Shown here: in pieces, positions 36,878 through 45,482 of the stretch | Layout: each line of letters starts with the position of its first letter | How positions within the stretch are numbered: position 1 is the first letter of the stretch | NCBI GenBank assembly: GCA_028869185.1 | Contig: JAGWTA010000001.1 | Coordinates: forward strand, 213,192-277,191 | Direction: 5' to 3' | Source of the DNA: Hyphomicrobiales bacterium | Lineage (GTDB): Bacteria > Pseudomonadota > Alphaproteobacteria > Rhizobiales > Beijerinckiaceae | DNA length: 64,000 bases | Translations under genes and position numbers: made by a program | Notes under the pieces: model-generated | The model's input: the letters and a program-made list of their open reading frames with translations, nothing else | The model's database searches: none | What the model was told of the DNA's origin: nothing

Positions 36878-37423
36878 ATGAATCCATCGAAACGCGCCGC
36901 CGCGTTCGGAGTGCTCGCCGCTGCGCTCGCTGCGCAAACCGTTTGGGCGCACGGACCTTCGCGCCAGAAGGCGACCGAAACCATCGACGTCAATGCGCCA
37001 GCCGACAAGGTGTGGGCGATCATCGGCAATTTTCAGGATATGAGCTGGCTGCCCGTCGTTGAAAAAACCACGGGGACGGATGGCAATACGCCCGAGAAGG
37101 CCAAGCGCACGCTGACGCTGAAAGGCGGACCGACGGTCGATGAAGAATTGACCAAATATGACGCGACGGGAAAGACCTACAGCTACCGCATCGACAAGGT
37201 CGATGTGAAAGTGCTGCCGGTGAACAATTATTCTTCCACCATCAGTGTGACGCCAGTCGACGCTTCCCACAGCAAGGTCGAATGGCGCGCCGCCTTCTAT
37301 CGCGGCGATCCGCTCAACGACCCGCCCCCCGCGCTGAACGATGAGGCGGCGATGAAAGCCGTGACCGGGCTCTACAAGACGGGGCTGGCGGCGATCAAGG
37401 CGAAGGCGGAGAAAGCGAACTGA
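36878..37423 (+). CDS. MxaD-like SRPBCC protein (methanol-oxidation accessory)
   Basis: A 181-residue exported protein with a signal peptide (through V-W-A, then H-G-P-S-R) and a START/SRPBCC lipid-cavity fold: V-N-A-P-A-D-K-V-W-A-I-I-G-N-F-Q-D-M-S-W-L-P. This is the MxaD family. In Methylobacterium, MxaD is periplasmic and improves electron transfer between methanol dehydrogenase and its cytochrome. ATG 36878 follows GGAG at 36866; a GTG at 36869 would place the site too close. It is translationally coupled to the downstream propeller gene. Confidence 0.85.
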   Translation: MNPSKRAAAFGVLAAALAAQTVWAHGPSRQKATETIDVNAPADKVWAIIGNFQDMSWLPVVEKTTGTDGNTPEKAKRTLTLKGGPTVDEELTKYDATGKTYSYRIDKVDVKVLPVNNYSSTISVTPVDASHSKVEWRAAFYRGDPLNDPPPALNDEAAMKAVTGLYKTGLAAIKAKAEKAN

Positions 37424-38352
37424 AACGTCTTGCGCTTCTCTTTTGTCTCGTCGCTGCGCCAACCGCGCGCGCCGACGAGGCGTTCATCACCAATCAGATC
37501 GGCGACGACGTGACGATTGTCGATCTGACAACGCTCAAACCGCTTGCCACGCTGACCGTTGGCGGCAAGCCCGCCGGCATAGCCGTCTCGCGCGATGGCG
37601 CACGCGCCTTCGTCACCAGCCCTGAAGGCAAATATCTCTCTGTCATCGATGCGGCCGCACGTCGGATAGAAAGGCGCATCGCGCTTGCCGGCGGCCCGAT
37701 CGGCGTCGCTGTTTCGCCTGACGGCGCGCGCGTTTATGTGACGGACATGTTCGATGCGCGGCTTTATGTCGTCGACACGGCCGCCGGCGCGCTCGTTTCG
37801 ACGATCGCGATCGGCGCTGCGCCCTCAGGCGTCGCTGTGTCTGACGACGGCGCGCTGGTCGTTACGGCCGACCGAGACGCCAATCAGATTTCGCTCATCG
37901 ACGCGCGAACCCTGAAAGTTGTCGGCGCTGTCAAGGTCGGCGCCCACCCGTTCGGCGTCACGATTGCGGGGGGCCGTATCTATACCGCGAATGTCATGTC
38001 CAATGACGTCAGCGTGGTCGATATCGAAACGCGGAAGGTCGTGGCGACCGTGCCGGTTCAGGAGCGGCCCTATGCCGTGGCGCTGGCGCGCGGCAAGGTT
38101 TTCGTGACGAACCAATACAGCGAAAGCGTCAGCGTTTTCGATGCGCAGACGTTCAAACCGGTGAAGACGATCAAGGTCGGCGAATATCCTGAAGGCATCG
38201 TCGCCAGCAGCGACGGCGGACGTCTCTTTGTCGCAAACTGGTTTTCCAACGCGCTCTACACGATCGACTCCGACACGCTGCAGGTTGTGGGCAAGACGGC
38301 GACGGGCGATGGCCCGCGCGCCTTCGGTTATTTTCTGCGCAAGACGAATTGA
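37420..38352 (+). CDS. Exported YVTN/YncE-type beta-propeller protein, PQQ-catabolism associated; probable CTG start
   Basis: A 310-residue secreted seven-bladed propeller. Repeats of about 40 residues carry V-T-x-x-x-x-x-x-V-S-V-x-D and G-x-x-P-x-G-V-A-V-S-x-D-G-A. It matches the family annotated as PQQ-dependent catabolism-associated beta-propeller. The first ATG/GTG/TTG in frame is GTG 37510, which would remove the signal peptide and part of blade one. Upstream, in frame, CTG 37420 begins L-K-R-L-A-L-L-F-C-L-V-A-A-P-T-A-R-A-D, an excellent signal peptide. CTG overlaps the mxaD-like stop as CTGA, and GGAG lies eight bases before it (37408-37411). Start-codon evidence is contextual. Confidence 0.8.
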   Translation: MKRLALLFCLVAAPTARADEAFITNQIGDDVTIVDLTTLKPLATLTVGGKPAGIAVSRDGARAFVTSPEGKYLSVIDAAARRIERRIALAGGPIGVAVSPDGARVYVTDMFDARLYVVDTAAGALVSTIAIGAAPSGVAVSDDGALVVTADRDANQISLIDARTLKVVGAVKVGAHPFGVTIAGGRIYTANVMSNDVSVVDIETRKVVATVPVQERPYAVALARGKVFVTNQYSESVSVFDAQTFKPVKTIKVGEYPEGIVASSDGGRLFVANWFSNALYTIDSDTLQVVGKTATGDGPRAFGYFLRKTN

Positions 38353-39669
38353 TCAGACGAGCACGGGCGTTTCGACCATGCCAACGGCGCTGAAAATCTT
38401 GCGGTAACGCTCGATTTCGTGCGGGTCGCCCGTTGATTTCAGCGGATTGTCCGACAGTTTGACCGCAGGGCGGCCATCGGCTTTCAAGACCTTGCAGACA
38501 AGCGAAATCGCGCGCAGATCCTGGTCGGCGCGCGTTGCGCAATCGGAAAAATCATTGGTGAGATTGGTGCCCCAGCCATAGGAAATGCGCGCCCGCCCCT
38601 TGAAGGCGTGGAACGTCTGCTCGATGGAATCGATGTCCATCGCATCGGAAAAAACAATCAGCTTCTGCGCAGGGTCGCGTCCGCGCCCGCGCCACCATGC
38701 GATCAACTCCTCGCCAGCGAGCAGAGGCGGTTTGGAATCAGGTCGCGCGCCCGTCCAATCGGCCACCCAGTCCGGCGCATCGCGCAGGAACTCGCTCGTT
38801 CCGTAAGTGTCCGGCAGAAAAACGAGCAGGTTGCCGCTGTAAGTTTCGCGCCACGAATCGAGCACGCTGTAGCGTGAATTGCGGACGGCTTGCGGATCGT
38901 CGTCCGCCATCGCTGCGTAAACCATCGGCAATTCATGGGCGTTGGTGCCAATGGCTTCCGCGCCGATCTCCATGGCGATGTGCACGTTGCTTGTGCCGAT
39001 GAAACTCTCGCCAAGCCCTTCCTGCAATGCCTCGCAGCACCAGCGTTGCCAGAGATAGCCGTGTCGGCGTCGCGTTCCGAAATCGCCGAGCCGCAACGGC
39101 CCGTCCTTTTTCAGCGCACGCAGTCGCTCGATCTTGCCCCAAAGCTTCGCCTTGGCGCGCGCGTAAAGAACGTCGAGTTCGAACCGCCCCATTTCATGCA
39201 GGATATGGCGCGCGCGCAATTCATTGACGATTGCAAGCGCAGGAATTTCCCACATGGTCGTGTAGGGCCACGCGCCGTGGAACGTCAGCTCATATTGCCC
39301 CTCGCGCCGCACAAGCTCGTAATCGGGCAGTTGAAAATCGGCCAGCCACTCTATGAAATCGGGCTGGAAGATCTGCTTGACGCCGTAGAACGTGTTGCCG
39401 GCAAGCCAGATGCGCTCGCGCGTGGTGAAGCGCAGGTTGCGCGCATGGTCCAGTTGCTCGCGCAATTCGCTTTCCGGAATTTCGTCCGCGATACGCACCT
39501 TGGTCGACCGGTTGACCATGCCGAACGTGACCTGCACGTCACGATGCTTGCGCCAGATGAGCTGCAGCATGAGAATTTTATAAAAGTCTGTGTCGAGCAG
39601 GGTGCGCACGACCGGATCGAGCCGGAAAGAATGGTTGTAGGTGCGCGTGGCTATGTCGGTGAAACTCAT
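38353..39669 (-). CDS. pncB: Nicotinate phosphoribosyltransferase
   Basis: A 438-residue enzyme of NAD salvage that joins nicotinate to PRPP. Motifs [17 protein letters not shown] and G-T-S-N-V-H-I-A are those of PncB. The gene starts at ATG 39669 ([13 protein letters not shown]); a longer in-frame start at 39714 is less likely. It is convergent with the beta-propeller gene with no spacer and appears unrelated in function to the surrounding methanol-oxidation genes. Confidence 0.95.
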   Translation of the reverse strand: MSFTDIATRTYNHSFRLDPVVRTLLDTDFYKILMLQLIWRKHRDVQVTFGMVNRSTKVRIADEIPESELREQLDHARNLRFTTRERIWLAGNTFYGVKQIFQPDFIEWLADFQLPDYELVRREGQYELTFHGAWPYTTMWEIPALAIVNELRARHILHEMGRFELDVLYARAKAKLWGKIERLRALKKDGPLRLGDFGTRRRHGYLWQRWCCEALQEGLGESFIGTSNVHIAMEIGAEAIGTNAHELPMVYAAMADDDPQAVRNSRYSVLDSWRETYSGNLLVFLPDTYGTSEFLRDAPDWVADWTGARPDSKPPLLAGEELIAWWRGRGRDPAQKLIVFSDAMDIDSIEQTFHAFKGRARISYGWGTNLTNDFSDCATRADQDLRAISLVCKVLKADGRPAVKLSDNPLKSTGDPHEIERYRKIFSAVGMVETPVLV

Positions 39670-39833
39670 GACAGGATCGATACGTCTCCCTCTGGCGGGA
39701 TCACCATAGAACAAGCGTTGCGTTGCGCCAAAACCGGAGCCGCTGCGGCAAATTGGCCCGGCGCCGCGTAATCCGCGCGCACGGCCTTGCAGGACCGCAC
39801 CGCGCCGCTAGGCTGTTGTCACGGAGGATGACG

Positions 39834-40520
39834 ATGGCGTTGCGCGCATTGATTTTCGACGTCGATGGAACATTAGCGGAGACGGAGGAAATTCACCGCG
39901 CCGCCTTTAATGGCGTTTTCGAAGGCGAAGGTTTGCCCTGGCGCTGGGATGTCGATCTCTACCGGGAATTGTTGCGCGTGACCGGCGGCAGGGAACGCAT
40001 GGCCGCTTACGCCGAGCGGATCGGCGTGGCGGTCGGCCAGGAACAGATCGCGAAAATGCACAAGGCGAAAAACGCGGCTTATGGCTCCATGGTCCGGGCC
40101 GGCGCAGCGGTTCTGCGCCCGGGCGTTGCGCGGTTGATGGATGAGGCTGCGCGGGCTGGCGTCGCCCTCGCCATTTGTACGACGACTTCGCGCGCCAATA
40201 TCGACGCCCTGCTGGAGGCCGCATTTGGCCCGCAAGGCGAACGGCGTTTCGCCACGCTCGTCTGCGCAGAGGACGCGCCTGTGAAAAAGCCGGCGCCGGA
40301 CGCTTATCTGCTGGTCCTGCAACGGCTCGGTCTGCCGGCTTGGCAATGCCTTGCGATCGAGGATTCGCGCAACGGCCTGAATGCGGCGACCGCCGCCGGC
40401 CTGAAAACGCTGTTGACGCCAAGTCTTTACACCGCGCACGAAAATTTCGACGGCGCGGCGCGCGTCGTTGCCGATCTTGGGCTTGTCAGTCTGGCGGATG
40501 CGCAGGCGCTGCTCGCCTGA
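39834..40520 (+). CDS. HAD-superfamily hydrolase, CbbY/phosphoglycolate phosphatase-like
   Basis: A 228-residue HAD phosphatase with the nucleophile motif F-D-V-D-G-T-L-A-E-T-E, motif II (I-C-T-T-T-S), Lys in V-K-K-P-A-P-D and the acidic I-E-D-S-R-N-G. The sequence resembles CbbY, the xylulose-1,5-bisphosphate p[24 protein letters not shown] Rubisco operons, but no Calvin-cycle gene is present here. ATG 39834 follows GGAGG at 39823; an ATG at 39828 is too close. Substrate is uncertain. Confidence 0.85.
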   Translation: MALRALIFDVDGTLAETEEIHRAAFNGVFEGEGLPWRWDVDLYRELLRVTGGRERMAAYAERIGVAVGQEQIAKMHKAKNAAYGSMVRAGAAVLRPGVARLMDEAARAGVALAICTTTSRANIDALLEAAFGPQGERRFATLVCAEDAPVKKPAPDAYLLVLQRLGLPAWQCLAIEDSRNGLNAATAAGLKTLLTPSLYTAHENFDGAARVVADLGLVSLADAQALLA

Positions 40521-40563
40521 CGAGAGGCTTGCGCTGCGCGGCATTTTGTTTTTTGCTCCGTCC

Positions 40564-40947
40564 ATGCATGAGACGCGTCACACATTTTTCATCGCACTGC
40601 GCCGGGCGGCTTTGGCGGCTTTGTGCGCAGGATCGCCGGCCCTTTCCGGCGCGGGCGCCCGCGCAGCCGAACTCAACGATTATCCAACCGTCGCGCGCGC
40701 CGATTATATTTTCGCATGCATGAAAACGAATGGAGAGACGCGACAGGCGCTGGAACAATGCTCTTGTTCGGTCGACGTGGTCGCATCGATCATTCCCTAC
40801 GATCGCTATGTCGCCGCCGAGACGGTGGCGAGCATGGATCAGGAGCAGGGCCGTCTTGGCGGATTGTTCCGCAATTCCGAACTCGCCAAGACAGCGCTGG
40901 CCGATTTGCGACGCGCGCAGGCGGAAGCCGAAGTCCGCTGCTTCTAG
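40564..40947 (+). CDS. Small exported Cys-containing protein, unknown
   Basis: I do not recognise this 127-residue protein. It has a signal peptide (I-A-L-R-R-A-A-L-A-A-L-C, processed near A-R-A-A-E-L). The mature part has four Cys: F-A-C-M-K-T, then E-Q-C-S-C-S, and V-R-C-F at the very C-terminus. Two disulfides, or a metal or heme site, are possible, but there is no C-x-x-C-H. It lies between the HAD gene and the convergent SoxYZ-like gene in the methanol-oxidation region, which suggests a periplasmic accessory role (inference). Confidence 0.7.
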   Translation: MHETRHTFFIALRRAALAALCAGSPALSGAGARAAELNDYPTVARADYIFACMKTNGETRQALEQCSCSVDVVASIIPYDRYVAAETVASMDQEQGRLGGLFRNSELAKTALADLRRAQAEAEVRCF

Positions 40948-40966
40948 AGCGCGCCGGCGCCTGTGG

Positions 40967-41764
40967 TTACGAGGCGCCCTCGATCGGGAACTGGCTGCGC
41001 CACACCTTGCCGTCCGTGTCATGCGCCTCGACGGTGATCGTCTTGGAACCATTGGGGACGAAGGTGAAACGGAAATTCGGGTCTTCCGAAATCGAAATGC
41101 CGCCTTCCATCTGAAAAATCAGATCGTCGCCCTGCGTTACCTTTACCTGGTCGATGTAGCGTGCGGGAATGTACAGGCGCGTCACCTGATCCATCTGCAA
41201 CCCGGAATTGTTCGGATGACGGATCATGATCTGAGCCTCGCGCCGGCGTGCATCGCCAAGGTCGGACGCGGCGATGGTGCGGAATTTCATCTGCCCGATA
41301 TTGGCGTTTGCTTCGTCGAGCGATTTCACCGACGGGGCCGAGCAGCCGCCCGCCGCTTTCACGAAACGCTCCACCATGTGGAGCGAGCCGTCGGTCGTCT
41401 CGGAGACCAGATGCACTTCGGTGTAATCATTGACGCGCACGCGCGTCGAAATCTGCGTGAGGCCCGAATTGGCGCCGATGGTGAAGCTGGCCGCCATGGG
41501 CGCCGGATTCTGGTCGATCACCAGCGTCGCCTTGCGCACCTGCGTCGCCGGCTTGGCCAGATTGATCGTCATGGGAACGATGGCGGCGTCTTCCGCGCGC
41601 GCTGGCGCTTCGAGCGTAGCAATATCGGCGTCCTTGGAGATCGCCTTGCTTGCGAAAATGTCCTTAGCCAGTCCCGGCCACAGATCGGGGCGGTCTAGCG
41701 CGAGCGCGCCTGAGCAAGCCATCAGCGCGACAAGCGAGCCCGCCAGTAAATTGCCTCGAACCAT
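40967..41764 (-). CDS. Quinoprotein-associated SoxYZ-like carrier protein
   Basis: A 265-residue exported fusion of SoxY-like (N) and SoxZ-like (C) domains, matching the family named quinoprotein dehydrogenase-associated SoxYZ-like carrier. The Sox carrier cysteine equivalent is Cys141 in K-A-A-G-G-C-S-A-P-S, placed between the two domains as in the fused family. In true SoxYZ this Cys carries sulfur intermediates; here there are no other sox genes, and the family co-occurs with PQQ dehydrogenases. It is on the same strand as the zinc hydrolase gene upstream (92-base gap, AT-rich), so the pair may be one relay module. GGGAGGAA precedes the start. Confidence 0.88.
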   Translation of the reverse strand: MVRGNLLAGSLVALMACSGALALDRPDLWPGLAKDIFASKAISKDADIATLEAPARAEDAAIVPMTINLAKPATQVRKATLVIDQNPAPMAASFTIGANSGLTQISTRVRVNDYTEVHLVSETTDGSLHMVERFVKAAGGCSAPSVKSLDEANANIGQMKFRTIAASDLGDARRREAQIMIRHPNNSGLQMDQVTRLYIPARYIDQVKVTQGDDLIFQMEGGISISEDPNFRFTFVPNGSKTITVEAHDTDGKVWRSQFPIEGAS

Positions 41765-41856
41765 GCGTTCCTCCCGCGCGTTTCAAGATATTTGAATATT
41801 GTGATTGTCCCTAAAATAGAGGCGTCCGCGACGCGCTGCAAGCGCAATCGGCGCAC

Positions 41857-42807
41857 TCACTCCCATTCCAGTTCGGCGAATCCGGCCGTGGCGTTGCGCG
41901 GATTGTAGTCGTCGAACAGCGACCATTTCGACTTTTCCGATTGCGCAGCTTCTTGTGCGGCGCGGTCGACGCGCTCGCCGCTTTTCACCAGACGACGCAA
42001 ATCCTTTGTCAGTGTTTCGAGATAGGTTTTCTCGGCCTGCAGCGCGGCAGGCCAGTCGACGCCGATTGGCCCATGCCCGGGCACGGCGAGTTTGGCCGGA
42101 ATTTTCTCAAGATCGCCGACGACGGAAAGGAAGCCGAGCAGGGAGCCGTCCACGACAGGCGTATGCCTGAGGAACACGAGATCGCCCGTAAAGATGACGC
42201 CGCTCGCCGTGTCGAAAACACTTACGTCGTTATCGGTGTGCGCGGTGCGCCAGGACCGGACGGTCAATGCGCGTCCGCCAAGATCGAGCGTGCGCTCGCC
42301 GTCGACGGTCAATGTCGGCGTGACGATAACCGCTTCATCGGCAAGCGCGCCGATCATCGGACGAAAAGATTTTTTATAAAAAGCGCCGCGCTGGGCGAGC
42401 GCGCGCGGCAGATTTTTATGTCCGACGAAAGTTACCCCGGGCGCGACGAAGGCGCCGTCGCCAAAAATATGATCGGGATGAACATGGGTGTTTACAACAA
42501 AACAGATCGGCTTGTCGGTGATTTGACGCAATGCAGCAAGCAAGGCGCGGCCAACTTCGAGGCTGCCGCCTGCATCGATAACCGCAACGCATTTCTCGCC
42601 GACGACGAAACCGATATTGGCGATATCTCCTCTGTTTTCGGCATTCATCAGCGCAACGGCGCCTTGATGTGCGTAAACGCCCGGAGCAATTTCGCGAACG
42701 AATGCAGCGTTCGCATCGCGCGCTTTCGCATTATCATGTATGAATATAACAAATGCGATGACAATGCAGCGCAACATCAAACGCACACTCGATTGAAACG
42801 TCGTCAT
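41857..42807 (-). CDS. Quinoprotein relay-type zinc metallohydrolase (MBL fold)
   Basis: A 316-residue exported metallo-beta-lactamase-fold protein. Metal ligands are H108-V-H110-P-D112-H113, H190 (R-T-A-H), D209 (F-T-G-D-L) and H245 (V-P-G-H-G). The N-terminus has a hydrophobic signal (C-I-V-I-A-F-V-I-F-I). It fits the SoxH-related quinoprotein relay system zinc metallohydrolase group, found with PQQ dehydrogenases and SoxYZ-like carriers. It is divergent from xoxF, sharing a 269-base control region. Its substrate is unknown; hydrolysis of a thioester or persulfide on the carrier is a guess. Confidence 0.85.
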   Translation of the reverse strand: MTTFQSSVRLMLRCIVIAFVIFIHDNAKARDANAAFVREIAPGVYAHQGAVALMNAENRGDIANIGFVVGEKCVAVIDAGGSLEVGRALLAALRQITDKPICFVVNTHVHPDHIFGDGAFVAPGVTFVGHKNLPRALAQRGAFYKKSFRPMIGALADEAVIVTPTLTVDGERTLDLGGRALTVRSWRTAHTDNDVSVFDTASGVIFTGDLVFLRHTPVVDGSLLGFLSVVGDLEKIPAKLAVPGHGPIGVDWPAALQAEKTYLETLTKDLRRLVKSGERVDRAAQEAAQSEKSKWSLFDDYNPRNATAGFAELEWE

Positions 42808-43076
42808 CGTGCTTCTTCCGCGATTTGTTTTTAAAGACCCTATTGCACGTTCAAGATAGCTGTGCCTACACTCCGCTTGCTTTCGGCTTCAAGATCGTCG
42901 GCATAAGGGAGATGCCGTCAATCTTCGAAGGCTTGGCGCGGCGAATGCGGAAATATGCATCGCCCACAAACGCCTCGCTGGGTCGTGACACGCTGTCGAA
43001 AGCCCCTTCCCATAATCTGCCGTAGCGCGCGTTCGCGCGCGGCAAAACGAATGCGACGTCGTCGGGAGGACCATAT
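42808..43076. promoter_or_regulatory. Divergent control region between the zinc hydrolase and xoxF
   Basis: This 269-base gene-free region must hold promoters for both directions. A weak sigma70-like pair toward xoxF is TTGCAC (42843) and TACACT (42867). A perfect hairpin GCGCGC-GTTC-GCGCGC lies at 43025-43040 in the xoxF leader, and GGGAGGA (43064-43070) is a strong ribosome site six bases before the xoxF ATG. I see no convincing regulator box. Confidence 0.4.
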
Positions 43077-44879
43077 ATGCGCAAACTTTTGTTATCGACC
43101 TGCATCGGCGCGTCCGCGCTGATTTTCTGCGGCGCCGCCAACGCCAATGAAGCGCTGCAGAAGATGTCGCAGAACCCAAAGGACTGGGTTATGCCGACCG
43201 GAAATTATTTCAACTGGCGCTATTCCGAGTTGAAGCAGATCACGCCCGATAACGTGAAAAGCCTCGCCCCGGCCTGGACATTCTCGACCGGCGTTCTGCG
43301 TGGACACGAAGGCGCGCCGCTTGTCATCGGCGATGTGATGTATGTCCACACGCCGTTCCCGAACATTGTTTACGCGCTCGACCTGAATAACGACGGCAAG
43401 ATTCTCTGGAAATATGAACCCAAGCAGGATCCGTCTGTCATTCCGGTCATGTGCTGCGACACGGTGAACCGCGGCCTTGCTTACGGCGATGGAAAGATCC
43501 TGCTCGCGCAGGCTGACACGACGCTCGTCGCCATCGACGCCAAGACCGGCAAGGCCGTGTGGTCGACCAAGACGGGCGATCCGACGAAAGGTCAGACGTC
43601 GACTGCGGCGCCGATGGTGATGAAGGACAAGGTGATGCTCGGCATCTCCGGCGGCGAATTCGGCGTGCGCGCCTGGATGGCCGCTTACAACCTCGCCGAC
43701 GGCAAGCTGGCGTGGAAGGGCTATTCGATGGGCCCGGACGCCGACACGCTGATGAGCGAGAATACGACCAACCTCGGCAAACCGGTCGGCAAGGATTCCG
43801 GCATCGGCACGTGGCAGGCCGATCAATGGAAGATCGGCGGCGGCGCGACCTGGGGCTGGTACTCCTACGATCCGGCGCTGAACCTGATGTATTACGGCTC
43901 CGGCAATCCCTCGACCTGGAACCCGAAACAGCGTCCGGGCGACAACAAGTGGTCGATGACCATCTGGGCGCGCGACGTCGACACGGGGCAGGCCAAATGG
44001 GTCTACCAGATGACGCCGCACGACGAATGGGATTACGACGGCATCAACGAAATGATCCTGTCCGACCAGACGATCGACGGCAAGGCGCGCAAGGTGCTGA
44101 CCCACTTCGATCGTAACGGCTTCGGTTACACGCTCGATCGCACGAACGGCGAACTGCTCGTCGCCGAAAAATACGATCCGGCCGTGAACTGGGCTTCGAA
44201 GGTCGACATGGACAAATCGTCCAAGACCTACGGCCGTCCGCTCGTCCTCGATAAATATTCGACGGACAAGCAGGGCGAGGACGTGAACACCAAGGGCATT
44301 TGCCCGGCGGCGCTCGGCACCAAGGACCAGCAGCCTGCGGCTTATTCGCCGCAGACCGAATTGTTCTACGTGCCGACCAACCACGTCTGCATGGACTACG
44401 AACCGTTCAAGGTCAGCTATACCGCCGGTCAGCCCTATGTCGGCGCGACCTTGTCCATGTATCCGCCGGCAGGCGAGACCAACATGGGCAATTTCATCGC
44501 CTGGGACGGCAAGAAGGGTAAGATCGTCTGGTCCGACAAGGAGCAATTCTCCGTGTGGTCCGGCGCTCTCGCCACGGCTTCGAACGTTGTCTTCTACGGC
44601 ACGCTCGAAGGCTATCTCAAGGCGGTCGACGCCAAGACGGGCAAGGAACTCTACAAGTTCAAGACGCCGTCGGGCATCATCGGCAACGTCATGACCTACG
44701 AGCACGGCGGCCGTCAGTATGTTGCGGTGCTGTCGGGCGTCGGCGGCTGGGCGGGCATTGGCCTTGCGGCCGGCCTCACCAAGCCGACGGACGGTCTTGG
44801 CGCGGTCGGCGGTTACGCCGCCCTGTCGAACTATACGGCGCTCGGCGGTCAGCTGACCGTGTTCGCGCTGCCGAAATAA
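43077..44879 (+). CDS. xoxF: Lanthanide-dependent methanol dehydrogenase XoxF
   Basis: A 600-residue periplasmic PQQ enzyme oxidising methanol to formaldehyde (or further). It has a signal peptide ([20 protein letters not shown], then ANANE). The catalytic region is [11 protein letters not shown] (314-324): Asp319 is the catalytic base, and Asp321, two residues on, is the extra Asp that marks lanthanide-coordinating enzymes (MxaF has Ala there). Also visible are the vicinal disulfide Cys126-Cys127, metal-ligand candidates Glu194 and Asn277, and W-repeats such as A-x-D-x-x-T-G-K. Followed by xoxG and xoxJ. Likely of the XoxF5 clade (inference from overall sequence). Confidence 0.97.
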   Translation: MRKLLLSTCIGASALIFCGAANANEALQKMSQNPKDWVMPTGNYFNWRYSELKQITPDNVKSLAPAWTFSTGVLRGHEGAPLVIGDVMYVHTPFPNIVYALDLNNDGKILWKYEPKQDPSVIPVMCCDTVNRGLAYGDGKILLAQADTTLVAIDAKTGKAVWSTKTGDPTKGQTSTAAPMVMKDKVMLGISGGEFGVRAWMAAYNLADGKLAWKGYSMGPDADTLMSENTTNLGKPVGKDSGIGTWQADQWKIGGGATWGWYSYDPALNLMYYGSGNPSTWNPKQRPGDNKWSMTIWARDVDTGQAKWVYQMTPHDEWDYDGINEMILSDQTIDGKARKVLTHFDRNGFGYTLDRTNGELLVAEKYDPAVNWASKVDMDKSSKTYGRPLVLDKYSTDKQGEDVNTKGICPAALGTKDQQPAAYSPQTELFYVPTNHVCMDYEPFKVSYTAGQPYVGATLSMYPPAGETNMGNFIAWDGKKGKIVWSDKEQFSVWSGALATASNVVFYGTLEGYLKAVDAKTGKELYKFKTPSGIIGNVMTYEHGGRQYVAVLSGVGGWAGIGLAAGLTKPTDGLGAVGGYAALSNYTALGGQLTVFALPK

Positions 44880-44901
44880 AAAGCGCCGGATGGCGAAGGA
44901 A

Positions 44902-44930
44902 ACGCCCGGCCTGGAGCCGGGCGTTTTTTT
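44902..44930 (+). terminator. Rho-independent terminator between xoxF and xoxG
   Basis: Perfect nine-base stem ACGCCCGGC (44902-44910) and GCCGGGCGT (44916-44924) with loop CTGGA and a run of seven T. It lies 22 bases after xoxF and 18 bases before xoxG, so most xoxF transcripts should end here unless read-through feeds the downstream genes. Confidence 0.9.
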
Positions 44931-44948
44931 AAAGACAACAGTCAAGGG

Positions 44949-45482
44949 ATGAAACGCAAGATGAAACCGTTCATGTCCGGCGCGCTTGCGCTCGCCTTCG
45001 CACTTGGCGCAGCTGGCGCCGCCTTCGCAGAGCCGCCGGGCGACCCCAAGGCGGTCAAGACCGTCGACGGCAAGAGTTTCGACGCCAAAGGCGATCCCAC
45101 CTACAACATCAAGCCCGATGGCACAGTCGATTTCTACACCTTCTCCGGTTATCGCCGCTACATGGGCAATTGTTCGCAATGCCACGGCCCTGACGGCATG
45201 GGCTCGAGCTACGCGCCGGCGCTCGCGGATTCGCTCAAGACGATCGGTTACGCTGAATTCGCCGGCATCGTGATTGGCGGCCGTCAAAACGTTGGCGGCG
45301 GCAATGAGAAGGTTATGCCGGCGCTCGGCGACGACAAGAACGTCACCTGCTATCTCGACGACATCTATATCTATCTGCGCGCGCGCTCCAATGACGCCGT
45401 CCCGCGCGGCCGACCGGATAAACATGACCCGAAACCGCCCGCGTTCGAAAAAGCGGAAACCGAGTGCATGGGCGTCAATTGA
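44949..45482 (+). CDS. xoxG: XoxG-type c-type cytochrome, electron acceptor of XoxF
   Basis: A 177-residue exported cytochrome c. After the signal peptide (cleaved near A-F-A-E-P-P), a single heme site C75-S-Q-C78-H79 is present, with Met123 (K-V-M-P-A-L-G) as a plausible sixth ligand. Two further Cys (134 and 173) could form a disulfide; this four-Cys pattern fits the methanol-metabolism-related cytochrome family. It takes electrons from reduced PQQ in XoxF. ATG 44949 and ATG 44961 are both possible starts. The stop overlaps the xoxJ start (TGATG). Confidence 0.93.
   Translation: MKRKMKPFMSGALALAFALGAAGAAFAEPPGDPKAVKTVDGKSFDAKGDPTYNIKPDGTVDFYTFSGYRRYMGNCSQCHGPDGMGSSYAPALADSLKTIGYAEFAGIVIGGRQNVGGGNEKVMPALGDDKNVTCYLDDIYIYLRARSNDAVPRGRPDKHDPKPPAFEKAETECMGVN

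Noticed and set aside
39723..39833. Upstream extension of the HAD gene
   Set aside because: The extension is Arg-rich and lies in the pncB promoter area; GGAGG six bases before ATG 39834 fixes the start.
42866..43147. Small minus-strand frame overlapping the start of xoxF
   Set aside because: It would run through the xoxF ribosome site and signal peptide; no ribosome site or recognised motif.
43077..44879. Assignment as calcium-type MxaF
   Set aside because: The D-Y-D motif (Asp319, Asp321) marks the lanthanide type; neighbours are xoxG and xoxJ, and no mxaI is present.
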